NCBI GenBank assembly: GCA_902633985.1
Contig: CACPHV010000007.1
Location: 1-64,000, forward strand
Length of the DNA: 64,000 bases
Direction of reading: 5' to 3'
Origin: an uncultured Pelagibacteraceae bacterium
GTDB taxonomy: Bacteria; Pseudomonadota; Alphaproteobacteria; Pelagibacterales; Pelagibacteraceae
The translations under genes were made by a program, and so were the position numbers. Below the pieces are notes generated by a model. The model was not told the origin of the DNA and ran no database searches. It was given only the letters and a program-made list of their open reading frames with translations. Shown here piece by piece: positions 42,583 to 50,827 of this stretch (position 1 is its first letter; every line of letters starts with the position of its first letter).

Positions 42583-43432
42583 AGGCAAAACTGACAAAAA
42601 AGTGAAAAAAAAAGTTTCTAAAAAGAAGGTTGTCAAAGCAAAAAAAACTATAAAAACTAAAAAAGCAAAAAAAATAATTTCAAAAAAAACTAAAAAAATT
42701 GCTAAAAAAGTTTTACCTAAAAACAAAATAAAAAAAACTATTAAAGTTACAGAAACAGCGGGTGAAACAAAAGTAGATAATTTAAGAATTTCAAAAACTA
42801 ATGAAATTAAACCTGAAATAAAAAAAGTTAAAAAACAAGAAACTGAAAAAAGAGAATATAAAATTAAAGATCACGTTGTTTATCCAAAACATGGTGTAGG
42901 CCAAATTACTGAGTTCAAAAAAATTAATATTGGTGGAATTGATGTTGAAACATATATTATTAAATTTGAAAAAGATAAAGCTAATGGAATGGTCCCTGTA
43001 AACAAACAGTCTCACTTGAGGCCTTTAGCAACTATCAATCAGGTTAACAAATGTATTTCAATATTAAAAAGTAAACCAAAAATTAAAAGATCAATGTGGA
43101 GTCGAAGAGCACAAGAATATGAGGCAAAAATATCTTCTGGAAAAATATATGAATTAGCTGAGGTTGTCAGAGATTTAAATAAGGGTGATGACCTTATGGT
43201 TGACCAATCTTATAGTGAAAGACAATTATTTGAAAAAGCTTATGAAAGAATTTTGTCTGAATTTCAGATTGTTTTAAATGTTTCTTTAGAGGATACTCAG
43301 AAAAAATTAGATAAAGCACTGAAAAGAAATTTAGGTGGGCAGCCTCAGCCAGTAGCAGCTGCAAAAGCTCCATCTAGTGAACTACCTGTAGACGAGCCAA
43401 TTTCAGATAACGACGAACCAATTGACGAGTAA
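42539..43432 (+). CDS. carD: CarD/CdnL-family RNA polymerase-binding regulator
   Basis: 297 residues from the ATG at 42539 (an earlier in-frame ATG at 42497 would extend it by 14). The C-terminal two thirds is CarD_Cdn[18 protein letters not shown] begins the RNA-polymerase-binding Tudor-like domain at about 107, and [20 protein letters not shown] starts the helical DNA-contacting domain. CdnL/CarD stabilises open promoter complexes. Unusual: about 100 residues of Lys-dominated sequence precede the domain (e.g. [14 protein letters not shown]), like a histone H1 arm. The Ala/Pro-rich acidic tail ends DNDEPIDE. It overlaps fdxA by 44 bases and ends at a hairpin. Confidence 0.88.
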   Translation: MSKISTKNILKKIFKGKTDKKVKKKVSKKKVVKAKKTIKTKKAKKIISKKTKKIAKKVLPKNKIKKTIKVTETAGETKVDNLRISKTNEIKPEIKKVKKQETEKREYKIKDHVVYPKHGVGQITEFKKINIGGIDVETYIIKFEKDKANGMVPVNKQSHLRPLATINQVNKCISILKSKPKIKRSMWSRRAQEYEAKISSGKIYELAEVVRDLNKGDDLMVDQSYSERQLFEKAYERILSEFQIVLNVSLEDTQKKLDKALKRNLGGQPQPVAAAKAPSSELPVDEPISDNDEPIDE

Positions 43433-43476
43433 AAAAAACGCCTCTCACACAAACTGTAATGAGAAGCGTTTTTTAT
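43431..43476. terminator. Bidirectional intrinsic terminator between carD and the basic-peptide gene
   Basis: Imperfect inverted repeat AAAACGCCTCTCA / TGAGAAGCGTTTT around a 12-base loop (one mismatch). Ts follow on the plus strand and, because the arm begins with As, also on the minus strand, so it can end both carD and the convergent small gene that stops at 43493. Confidence 0.8.
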
Positions 43477-43492
43477 AAAGAACACTAAGTTA

Positions 43493-43585
43493 CTATTTTC
43501 TTCTTCTTTTTTTTGCTTTTTTCTTAGCTTTTTTCTTAGCTTTTTTCTTAGTTTTCTTTGCCGCTTTTTTTCTTTTCTTAGGCAT
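43493..43585 (-). CDS. 30-residue lysine-rich basic protein (histone-tail-like)
   Basis: Minus-strand frame ATG (43585) to TAG (43493), preceded by a good Shine-Dalgarno GGGAG seven bases before the ATG. The product begins MPKKRKKAAKK and continues with three KKKA-type repeats, ending KKRRRK. Of 30 residues 18 are Lys and 4 Arg; there is no acidic or aromatic residue. Such peptides bind nucleic acid non-specifically and resemble the C-terminal tail of histone H1 or HU-like extensions. It is flanked by a terminator on its 3' side and a perfect palindrome 25 bases upstream, giving it the structure of an independent gene. Too short for standard gene callers. Function unknown. Confidence 0.65.
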   Translation of the reverse strand: MPKKRKKAAKKTKKKAKKKAKKKAKKRRRK

Positions 43586-43609
43586 CTTTAGCTCCCTTTT
43601 TTAGTTAAA

Positions 43610-43626
43610 CGAATCAAATTGATTCG
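43610..43626. promoter_or_regulatory. Perfect palindrome upstream of the basic-peptide gene
   Basis: CGAATCAA-A-TTGATTCG: two 8-base arms with a one-base centre, lying 25 bases before the start at 43585. This is operator-like placement for a dimeric regulator, or a hairpin in the leader. It contains GAATC and GATTC, which match the CcrM methylation pattern GANTC, but I cannot say whether this organism has CcrM. Confidence 0.4.
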
Positions 43627-43785
43627 CTATTAACATATTTTTATTTTTTTCTATAAGTTATGTCAATTCTTTAATTAAAAGTTAAATTTTATAAAAATTA
43701 ATTTTAATTTTTTATTTTAATAAATTTTTTTTTTATTAATTTAGTTAATGTTTATGCGGGTAATAAACAATTTTGTTTTAGTAAT

Positions 43786-45516
43786 TTAATAGAGATTTTC
43801 TAGCTGATTTTTATATTTTTCAGTAACTTTTTTTCTTTTTACTTTCATTGTTGGTGTCATTAAACCATTTTCGATAGAAAAATTTTCATCTATTAATTGA
43901 ATTTTTTTTATTTTTTCTACTAAAGTTAATTTTGTATTTATTTTTTCAATTACTTTATTTATTTTTTCTTTTTCATTTAAAAAATCTTTATTTGGTACAA
44001 TTAAACCTACTAAGTAATTTTTTTTATCACCATAAACCATACATTGATCAATTTCTGGCTCATTTGTAATCATATTTTCAATTTTAGCTGGTGAAATATT
44101 ATCTCCTCCAGCACTTACTATAATATCTTTTTTTCTATCAGTAATTTTTAAATAACCATCATCCGGATCTATTTCTCCAATATCACCAGTATGGAGCCAT
44201 CCATTTATAATTACTTTCTCAGTTTCCTCTTTTTTATTCCAATATCCTAACATTACATTTTCGCCTTTAACTAATATTTCACCATCTTCTGCAATTTTAA
44301 CTTCATTCCCCTCAAATGGAGGGCCTACAGTGTCCACTTTTATTTTGTGTATTGGATTGCAACTTACTACTGGTGATGTTTCTGTTAAGCCGTATCCCTG
44401 AAGTGTCGGTAATCCTATAGCATTTAAAAATTCACCTATTTCTTTATCTAAAGCACCACCACCTGAAACGAAAGCTTTTAAATTTCCACCAAACTGTTTT
44501 TTTATTTTCTTTCTAACTAATTTATCAACTATAAAATTGAGTAATTTTTCATAAAAAGTCATTTTTTGATTTAATAGTTTTTTTCTTCCAAGACGAATAG
44601 TTGCTTCAATTAATCTTGCTTTAAAACCCGTTTGTTTTTTTAAATTCATATTTATTTTGTTGTAAAGGTTTTGGTAAAACCTAGGGACAGCTGCCATAAT
44701 TGTAGGCTTTGCTTCAGATATATTTTCAAGAAGTTTTTCAATTTTTTCAGCATAGAATACTCTAGCTCCTACTGCTATCTGTACAAATTGAAGACAGTGC
44801 TCATAGGAATGAGAAAGCGGAAGCCAAGTTAAAAACACTGGTCTTGAATTAAATAATGGTTTTGTAATTTCACACGATCCAGCAACATTATTTAAAATTC
44901 CACCGTGACTTAAAATTACACCCTTGGGATTTCCTCCAGTTCCTGAAGTATAAATTATACATGCTGGAGACTTTCTATTTAATTTATTATTTTCGATTTT
45001 ATCTTCCTCTAATAAATTATTCTTTAAAATAGAATTATAGTCTAAATATTTTTCTTTGTTATTTAAACTTAAATTATTTGTTACCTTAGCTATTTCATCT
45101 AAAGTTATAACTTTTTTAATAAAGTCTTTTTCATTAATTATATTATTTAATTTTTTTAGCATTTCATTATTTGAAACAATTACTAAGCTAGGTTCACAAT
45201 CTTCTATCAAATACTTATAATCATCTTCTATATAAGTTGTATATGCTGGAACTGTAATTCCATCAGCTAACATTATAGCTAAATCAGAAACAAACCACTC
45301 AGGTCTATTCTCCGAAACTAAAAGACATCTATCGCCTTCCTCTATATTTTCTTTAATAACTTTTGATAATTTTAAAATATTATTTTCAGTTTGTTCCCAT
45401 GTGTATGTTTTTTTATTACTTGGGTTTAGCCATTCTAAAAAAACATCTCTTTTATTTTGTTTATTTGCTTGATTAACAAATAATTCGATCAAATTATTTA
45501 AATTATTTAAATTCAT
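43786..45516 (-). CDS. Long-chain acyl-CoA synthetase (AMP-forming)
   Basis: 576-residue ANL enzyme. The P-loop is IIYTSGTGGNPKGVILSHGG (Ser/Thr/Gly-rich A3 motif), GYGLTETSPVVS is A5, and GWLHTGDIGEID plus ITDRKKDIIVSAGGDNISP is the A7/A8 hinge. The C-terminus has the PTMKVKRK Lys segment. This long-chain fatty-acid-CoA-ligase branch is shared with eukaryotic ACSL/ACSBG. It activates fatty acids for membrane lipid or beta-oxidation. It is alone on this strand, with tRNA-Leu 8 bases upstream in the same orientation. Confidence 0.88.
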   Translation of the reverse strand: MNLNNLNNLIELFVNQANKQNKRDVFLEWLNPSNKKTYTWEQTENNILKLSKVIKENIEEGDRCLLVSENRPEWFVSDLAIMLADGITVPAYTTYIEDDYKYLIEDCEPSLVIVSNNEMLKKLNNIINEKDFIKKVITLDEIAKVTNNLSLNNKEKYLDYNSILKNNLLEEDKIENNKLNRKSPACIIYTSGTGGNPKGVILSHGGILNNVAGSCEITKPLFNSRPVFLTWLPLSHSYEHCLQFVQIAVGARVFYAEKIEKLLENISEAKPTIMAAVPRFYQNLYNKINMNLKKQTGFKARLIEATIRLGRKKLLNQKMTFYEKLLNFIVDKLVRKKIKKQFGGNLKAFVSGGGALDKEIGEFLNAIGLPTLQGYGLTETSPVVSCNPIHKIKVDTVGPPFEGNEVKIAEDGEILVKGENVMLGYWNKKEETEKVIINGWLHTGDIGEIDPDDGYLKITDRKKDIIVSAGGDNISPAKIENMITNEPEIDQCMVYGDKKNYLVGLIVPNKDFLNEKEKINKVIEKINTKLTLVEKIKKIQLIDENFSIENGLMTPTMKVKRKKVTEKYKNQLENLY

Positions 45517-45523
45517 AGTTACT

Positions 45524-45608
45524 TGGTGGGCGAAGAGAGAATCGAACTCTCACTTCTTGCGAAACACGATTTTGAGTCGTGCGCGTCTACCAGTTCCGCC
45601 ATTCGCCC
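45524..45608 (-). tRNA. tRNA-Leu (CAA anticodon)
   Basis: Class II tRNA on the minus strand: acceptor GGGCGAA pairs with TTCGCCC, anticodon stem CACGA/TCGTG with loop CTCAAAA (anticodon CAA, codon UUG), a long variable arm, T arm GAGAGTTCGATTCTC, discriminator A and encoded CCA. The two frames that overlap it on either strand are not genes. Confidence 0.95.
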
Positions 45609-45670
45609 TAGGTATTCAATTAAATTATATTTAAATAGTATAAGAACTAAATTTATATTAAAACCAAAAA

Positions 45671-46276
45671 ATGTTTCAAACACTTTACAAAAAATGTTTA
45701 GAATTAGCGGCACATAAAAGTTCGAATTTTTATTTAGGGCTTGTATCTTTTATAGAAAGTTCTTTTTTTCCTATACCTCCAGATGCAATGATAATCCCAA
45801 TGGTTATTGCTAAAAAAAAGGAATATTTGAAAATATTTTTAATTGCATCAATATTTTCAGTTCTTGGAGGGATTTTTGGATATTTGATAGGTTATTTATT
45901 TTTCGATTTAGCAATGTATGTAATCGAATTTTATGGTTATGAAGATAAAGTTGAAAACTTGAAATTGAGCATGTCACAAGGTAGTGGATTCCTTGCTTGG
46001 TTGAGTATTCTTTTTTTAGCGGGCTTTACACCATTGCCCTATAAAGCTTTTACGATTTCAAGTGGTTTAATTGCTTTTAATCTTCCTATTTTTATAATTG
46101 TTAGCTTAATTTCAAGAAGCCTGAGATTTTTTATAGTTGCTTATTTATCTTATAAATTTGGTGAGTTATTTACAGAGTTCATGGAAAAACATGGATCAAA
46201 ATGGTTCACAATTATTGGAATTTTTATAGTTATAATATTTATTATTATTTATTTATTTTTTAAATTAAATGGTTGA
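45671..46276 (+). CDS. DedA/VTT-family membrane protein (YqaA-like)
   Basis: 201 residues, with five or so hydrophobic segments. The VTT signature FFPIPPDAMIIPMVIA lies in the first third, and GFTPLPYKAFTISSGLIA contains the conserved reentrant-loop F/Y-x-R-type segment. It belongs to the YqaA subgroup of DedA proteins, which affect undecaprenyl-phosphate or phospholipid flipping and membrane potential. It overlaps dsbB by 8 bases. Confidence 0.85.
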   Translation: MFQTLYKKCLELAAHKSSNFYLGLVSFIESSFFPIPPDAMIIPMVIAKKKEYLKIFLIASIFSVLGGIFGYLIGYLFFDLAMYVIEFYGYEDKVENLKLSMSQGSGFLAWLSILFLAGFTPLPYKAFTISSGLIAFNLPIFIIVSLISRSLRFFIVAYLSYKFGELFTEFMEKHGSKWFTIIGIFIVIIFIIIYLFFKLNG

Positions 46277-46754
46277 GATTAGCAAAACAGTAACATTAAA
46301 GTTAATTTTTTTAATTAGCATTATCGCTTTAGCCTCAGCTTTTTTTATTGAATATATTCTTGGTCATCAACCTTGTAACTTGTGCATACTTGAGAGAATT
46401 CCATACCTATTAGCATTAATAATTATTGTATTAAATTATAAATTTATAAATCTTGAAAAATACTTCATTCTTTCTCTTATTTTAATTTTTTTAGCTGCTA
46501 CTATTTTATCTCTATATCATTTAGGTATTGAGCAAGGTTTATTTGAAGAATCATTAGTTTGTGATTTAAAAAATGGCTCCAATTTACTCTCAAAAGAGGA
46601 CATATTGAGACAATTGCAGGAAAAAAATGTAAGTTGCAAAGATGTTACATTTAAAATTTTAGGATTATCGCTTACAAGCTACAATATTATAATATCAATA
46701 TTAATAGTTTATTTTACAACAAAAAATTATTTAAGTTATGACAATAATAAATAA
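46269..46754 (+). CDS. DsbB-like disulfide oxidoreductase
   Basis: 161-residue membrane protein with four helices. HQPCNLCILERIPYLLAL gives the first periplasmic CxxC, and two further Cys (in LVCDLKNG and NVSCKDV) supply the second pair, matching DsbB, which reoxidises DsbA with ubiquinone. No dsbA is in the window. ATG lies inside the DedA gene end (8-base overlap); its own end overlaps coq7 by 17 bases. A ubiquinone-using oxidase beside a ubiquinone-synthesis gene is a sensible operon. Confidence 0.88.
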   Translation: MVEISKTVTLKLIFLISIIALASAFFIEYILGHQPCNLCILERIPYLLALIIIVLNYKFINLEKYFILSLILIFLAATILSLYHLGIEQGLFEESLVCDLKNGSNLLSKEDILRQLQEKNVSCKDVTFKILGLSLTSYNIIISILIVYFTTKNYLSYDNNK

Positions 46755-47271
46755 AAAGAAAATAGAAGAATTCATTAGAGTTGATCATGCTGGAGAACGT
46801 GGTGCTGTTAAAATTTATGAAGGTCAGTTGCTAGCTTTAAACACATTAGTTAAAGATGAAGCTTTAAAAAAAATAATTGAAGAAATGAAAATTCATGAGA
46901 AAGAACATTCCGATTATTTTGAAGAAGAAATTAAAAAAAGAAATATAAAACCAACAAAATTTTTACCCTTATGGGATTTATTAGGTGTAGGATTAGGTTT
47001 TGGTTCAACTTTACTTGGAAAGAAAGCAGCTATGCTTTGCACTGCTTCTGTTGAAGAAGTTATAGATGAGCATTATTTAAACCAAATAAAACAACTTGAT
47101 AAAAGTGAACCAAAACTTAAAAAAAAAATAATTAAATTTAGGGAAGATGAATTAAGTCATAAAGATATTGCTTATGAAAAGGGTGCAACAAAAGAAGGTC
47201 CATACTCTATATTAGATAAAATTATTAAAACTGGATCAAAAATTGCAATAAATATTTCTGAGAAAATTTAA
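46738..47271 (+). CDS. coq7: Demethoxyubiquinone hydroxylase (Coq7)
   Basis: 177-residue di-iron hydroxylase. RVDHAGERGAVKIYEGQLL is the first iron-binding repeat, MKIHEKEHSDYFEEE the second, and the C-terminal half repeats the pattern (SVEEVIDEHYLNQ, REDELSHKDIA). It hydroxylates demethoxyubiquinone, the penultimate step of ubiquinone synthesis, at the inner membrane. UbiE and UbiB are encoded about 10 kb away. It overlaps dsbB by 17 bases and its stop overlaps the HNH gene stop by four. Confidence 0.94.
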   Translation: MTIINKKKIEEFIRVDHAGERGAVKIYEGQLLALNTLVKDEALKKIIEEMKIHEKEHSDYFEEEIKKRNIKPTKFLPLWDLLGVGLGFGSTLLGKKAAMLCTASVEEVIDEHYLNQIKQLDKSEPKLKKKIIKFREDELSHKDIAYEKGATKEGPYSILDKIIKTGSKIAINISEKI

Positions 47272-47837
47272 GACTCTAATTCTACATCCCAATATAGGTA
47301 ATCCATCCAGCTTTTGTGTAAAAAATTTGGTGGAAAATGTTTGCCATTTTTATGTAAATCCTCTGTTGATGGTCGATAAGGGTGCTGATGTAATTTCATA
47401 CCTGAATGTTTTAATAGTTTTCCACCCTTCTTTACATTGCATGCAGAACAAGCTGTTACAACATTATCCCAATTAGTTTCACCCCCTTTTGATCTAGGTA
47501 ATAAATGATCAAAAGTTAACTCTTCATTGCTTCCACAATATTGACAGGAAAATTTATCTCTTAAAAACACATTAAATCTAGTAAAACTTGGTTTGCTTTG
47601 AGGAACAATATAATCCTTTAATGCGATAACACTTGGTAATTTCATATTAAACGATGGACTTCTTATAGTCCTATCATAATTACTAACAATAACAACTCGA
47701 TCCAAAAAAACTGATTTGACTGTATCCTGCCATGACCACAAAGATAAAGGGTAGTAACTCAGAGGTCTATAATCTGCATTGAGGACTAATGCAGGGCACT
47801 TTTCTAATGAAACATTTTGTTCAATAAAGTTATTCAT
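47268..47837 (-). CDS. HNH-family endonuclease-like protein
   Basis: 189 residues. The zinc/HNH block is CQYCGSNEELTFDHLLPRSK followed by NWDNVVTACSACN: two Cys pairs plus a His/Asn triad typical of the HNH fold. It has an N-terminal extension (ALVLNADYRPLSYYPLSLW) characteristic of a conserved, chromosomally encoded bacterial HNH family. No restriction or phage context is present. Its survival in a very compact genome suggests a housekeeping DNA role, not a mobile one. Convergent with coq7. Confidence 0.82.
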   Translation of the reverse strand: MNNFIEQNVSLEKCPALVLNADYRPLSYYPLSLWSWQDTVKSVFLDRVVIVSNYDRTIRSPSFNMKLPSVIALKDYIVPQSKPSFTRFNVFLRDKFSCQYCGSNEELTFDHLLPRSKGGETNWDNVVTACSACNVKKGGKLLKHSGMKLHQHPYRPSTEDLHKNGKHFPPNFLHKSWMDYLYWDVELES

Positions 47838-47885
47838 TAATTTAATTTTAACTTAGTTGAACAATTTTATCAATAATAAGAGATG

Positions 47886-48536
47886 TTAAATTTTTTTTAA
47901 AATAAAATTTAAAGCTGTACTTGATGCTTCAATAGGAATATGATGATCACAATTTTTTATTAATAGTGTATCAACTTTAACATTATTTCTAATTAAAAAA
48001 TCTTTTGCTTCCAGTAAATGGGTGGATGGGACAATTTGATCAGCTTCGCCATGTATAAGTAGTGTTTCAGTTTTATTTTTGATTCTGTTTTTTAAATCAT
48101 TTTGATTTATTATCTTTCCAGAAAAACCAACTATACATAAAAAATTTTCTCCAAATGTAAGACCAACATTTATAGACATCATGCATCCTTGGCTAAATCC
48201 TGATAAACATATTTGATTATTTGATAACTTGAACTCTTGTTTTATTTCATTAATGAATTTTTTTAAAACTTCTTCAGCTTTAATTGATTGCTCTAGTATG
48301 TAATCAGAATCATCTTTGGTTAAATCAAACCACTGATATCCAGAGGGATTTATAGCACATCTTTCGTGACCATCGGGACAAATAAAGACTGTATTAGGCA
48401 TATGTCTTTTCCAGTTTAAAGAAAGCATGCTTATATCCTTTCCGTCACCTCCATAACCGTGAAGCAAAATAATTGCATTTTTTATTTCAACACCATTTTC
48501 TGGTTTAATAATTATTGAATTTAGGCAAAATGTCAT
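47886..48536 (-). CDS. Carboxylesterase/phospholipase (YpfH-like)
   Basis: 216 residues of the acyl-protein thioesterase/carboxylesterase branch. HGYGGDGKD forms the oxyanion region, GFSQGCMMS the nucleophile elbow, GEADQIVP the acid and NCDHHIP the catalytic His. No signal peptide. Substrates of such proteins are short-chain esters or lysophospholipids. Transcribed alone, divergent from the HIG1-like gene. Confidence 0.86.
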   Translation of the reverse strand: MTFCLNSIIIKPENGVEIKNAIILLHGYGGDGKDISMLSLNWKRHMPNTVFICPDGHERCAINPSGYQWFDLTKDDSDYILEQSIKAEEVLKKFINEIKQEFKLSNNQICLSGFSQGCMMSINVGLTFGENFLCIVGFSGKIINQNDLKNRIKNKTETLLIHGEADQIVPSTHLLEAKDFLIRNNVKVDTLLIKNCDHHIPIEASSTALNFILKKI

Positions 48537-48586
48537 AGTGGATAAATTATGTTTTTTATGTCAAAACACAATCTAAAATAAAAATT

Positions 48587-48790
48587 ATGGTTTCAGGAAT
48601 ATTAGTAAAAGTTTTATCAATAGCTCTTTTGATAGCTGTTGGAGTAGTTTTAATCTTAGGTATAGGAACTCTTTTTAAAGGAGGAGAGACAAGTAAGAAA
48701 TATTCAAATAAATTAATGCAGTTAAGAGTTATTTTACAGTTTATTGCTATTATTGCTTTAGTTGGCTTTGCTTACTTTTTCAAAAATTAA
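48587..48790 (+). CDS. HIG1-domain small membrane protein
   Basis: 67 residues, two transmembrane helices with a polar turn. The turn motif SNKLMQLRVILQ is the HIG_1_N signature. Homologues (Rcf1/HIGD in mitochondria) associate with cytochrome c oxidase and stabilise respiratory supercomplexes. The alphaproteobacterial proteins are known as twin-transmembrane helix small proteins. Convergent with TlpA by a four-base stop overlap. Confidence 0.85.
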   Translation: MVSGILVKVLSIALLIAVGVVLILGIGTLFKGGETSKKYSNKLMQLRVILQFIAIIALVGFAYFFKN

Positions 48791-49296
48791 TTATATTTTT
48801 TTATCCAATTAACAAAATTTTTATTTTCAAAATCAATTGAACCTATTACTCTAGCGAATTCTTGACCCTCTTTATTAATTAGAATTGATGTAGGTACACC
48901 TCTTAGAGAAAACATTTTTGCTAATGTTATCGGTGGATCAAAATAAGGTTGAAAGTTTTTAATATTAAGATCTATAAAAAATTTATTAACTTTGTCTAAT
49001 TTTTCTTTACCAATATTAATTGCAAAAATTTTTATTTTATCTAATTCTGGGTTGGCTTGAAGTTTATCTAAAGATGGCATTTCTTCTTTACAAGGTTCAC
49101 ACCAGGTTGCCCAAAAATTTAATAATAATAATTTTCCCTTATATTCATTGATATTTATCTTTTGATCTTTATTGTCTAAAAAAATAACATTATTATATGT
49201 TTTTGGTACCTTATGGATTACAATATTTTTAATACCAGGTAGTTCTTCAGCTACAACGCTTGTTATCAAAAAAATAAATATTATTAAAAATCTCAT
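48787..49296 (-). CDS. TlpA-like periplasmic thioredoxin-fold protein
   Basis: 169 residues. An N-terminal signal peptide (to about residue 16, VVA-EELP) exports it. The thioredoxin active site is WCEPC in LLNFWATWCEPCKEEMPSL, with cis-Pro in RGVPTSILI. This AhpC/TSA-type TlpA pattern serves in cytochrome c haem ligation or copper-centre assembly. Its partner is unknown. Only 24 bases separate it from divergent argH. Confidence 0.88.
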   Translation of the reverse strand: MRFLIIFIFLITSVVAEELPGIKNIVIHKVPKTYNNVIFLDNKDQKININEYKGKLLLLNFWATWCEPCKEEMPSLDKLQANPELDKIKIFAINIGKEKLDKVNKFFIDLNIKNFQPYFDPPITLAKMFSLRGVPTSILINKEGQEFARVIGSIDFENKNFVNWIKKYN

Positions 49297-49320
49297 GTTA
49301 AATAGGTATAATTAAATATC

Positions 49321-50712
49321 ATGACAAAAAATAAAAACAACCAGGCAATCTGGAATACACGGATAAAAAAAGATTTATCGAATTTGTTTCAAAAGGTTGG
49401 TACTTCAATAGATATTGATAAACGACTTTATAAAGAAGACATTAAAGGATCAATTGCTCATGTTGAAATGCTTTTTAAACAAAAAATAATTTCTTTTAAA
49501 ATAAAAAATAAAATTGTTTATGGACTAACAAAAATTGATAAGGAAATCACAAACAACAAATTTGAATTTAATAAAAAATATGAAGATATTCATATGAATA
49601 TCGAGAAGAGACTTTTTCAAATTATAGGTGAAGAGGCTGGCTATGTTCACACTGCAAGATCAAGAAATGATCAAGTTATTACTGATTTTAAAATTTGGAT
49701 AAAAAATTCAACTAACGAAATAAATAGTAATATTAATAAAATTATAAAGAGCACAATTAAGTTAGCTGAAAAAAATGTTGAAACTATTATGCCTGGATTT
49801 ACACATCTTAAAAATGCTCAAGCTGTCTCTTTTGCACATTATTTAATGTCTTATGTAGAAATGTTTAATAGAGACAAAAAGAGATTTTCAAATAATTTGG
49901 AGAGTTTAAATGAAAATCCCTTGGGAGTTGCAGCTTTAGCAGGCACATCATTTAATATAGATAGAAATTACACAACAAAAAAACTTGGTTTTAAAATACC
50001 AACGAATAATTCTATTGATACAGTTTCAGATAGAGATTTTGTGTTAGATTTTTTATACGCTTCATCTGTATGCGCAATGCATATTTCTAGAATTGCAGAA
50101 GAGTTGATTATTTGGAATTCTGATGGTTTTAATTTAATTAATTTGTCTGATAAAGTAGTAACTGGATCATCTATAATGCCACAAAAGAAAAATCCTGATC
50201 TTCTTGAGTACTTGCGTGGAAAATCAGGAAGTGCTTATGGAAATTTATTTTCAATGCTCACAATTTTAAAAAGCTTACCAATGTCATATTTTAAGGATCT
50301 GCAAGATGATAAAGAGATTGTTTTTAAATCTTACGACAACCTAAACAATAGTTTAAAGATATTTGACGAAGTGCTTAAAAATTGTACTCCAAATAAGAGT
50401 AAGATGTTAGAACTTGCTAATTCAGGATATACTACAGCAACTGATTTGGCTGACTATCTAGTAAAAAATCACTCAATGTCCTTTAGAAATGCATATCAAA
50501 AAACTGCTGCTGTGGTTAATTTTGCTGAAAAAAGAAAAAAGAAATTAAATGAGCTGACTTTAGAAGAATTAAAAAAAATTGAACCAAAACTTGATGATAA
50601 AGTTTTAAAAATATTTGACTTAAATCATTCTATCAATTCAAAGAAATCTTACGGCGGAACTGCTTTTGATAATATAAAAAAAATGATTATAAAATATAAG
50701 AATAATGATTAA
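49321..50712 (+). CDS. argH: Argininosuccinate lyase
   Basis: 463 residues of the fumarase/aspartase superfamily. The signature GSSIMPQKKNPD carries the mobile-loop catalytic Ser; HTARSRNDQV binds substrate, and GFTHLKNAQAVSFAH holds the general base region. Cleaves argininosuccinate to arginine and fumarate, the last step of arginine synthesis. Followed by a small lipoprotein frame that begins 8 bases before its stop, then by lysA. Confidence 0.96.
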   Translation: MTKNKNNQAIWNTRIKKDLSNLFQKVGTSIDIDKRLYKEDIKGSIAHVEMLFKQKIISFKIKNKIVYGLTKIDKEITNNKFEFNKKYEDIHMNIEKRLFQIIGEEAGYVHTARSRNDQVITDFKIWIKNSTNEINSNINKIIKSTIKLAEKNVETIMPGFTHLKNAQAVSFAHYLMSYVEMFNRDKKRFSNNLESLNENPLGVAALAGTSFNIDRNYTTKKLGFKIPTNNSIDTVSDRDFVLDFLYASSVCAMHISRIAEELIIWNSDGFNLINLSDKVVTGSSIMPQKKNPDLLEYLRGKSGSAYGNLFSMLTILKSLPMSYFKDLQDDKEIVFKSYDNLNNSLKIFDEVLKNCTPNKSKMLELANSGYTTATDLADYLVKNHSMSFRNAYQKTAAVVNFAEKRKKKLNELTLEELKKIEPKLDDKVLKIFDLNHSINSKKSYGGTAFDNIKKMIIKYKNND

Positions 50713-50827
50713 AAAAATTTTATTTATAATACTAATATCGGTTTTAATAACCTCGTGTGGAAAGAAAGGTTGTCCTAAGTATTCAACTGATAAAAATGAA
50801 AAATGTGACCCATTATTCAAAACTTAA
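50705..50827 (+). CDS. LptM-like small lipoprotein
   Basis: 40 residues, too short for usual annotation. It begins MIKKILFIILISVLITSC: a Lys-positive n-region, a hydrophobic core and the lipobox ITSC, with Cys18 as the lipidated residue. The mature start CGKKG matches CGxKG of LptM/YifL-type lipoproteins, which help the LptD/LptE translocon mature; LptM has two Cys-containing pieces, and here Cys23 and Cys34 follow. A small lipoprotein gene between argH and lysA is common in Alphaproteobacteria. It overlaps the argH end by 8 bases, and its TAA shares a base with the lysA ATG (TAATG). Confidence 0.8.
   Translation: MIKKILFIILISVLITSCGKKGCPKYSTDKNEKCDPLFKT

Noticed and set aside
47268-47837. 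HNH protein as part of a restriction or phage defence system
   Set aside because: No methylase, integrase or defence gene is nearby, and neighbours are core metabolism.
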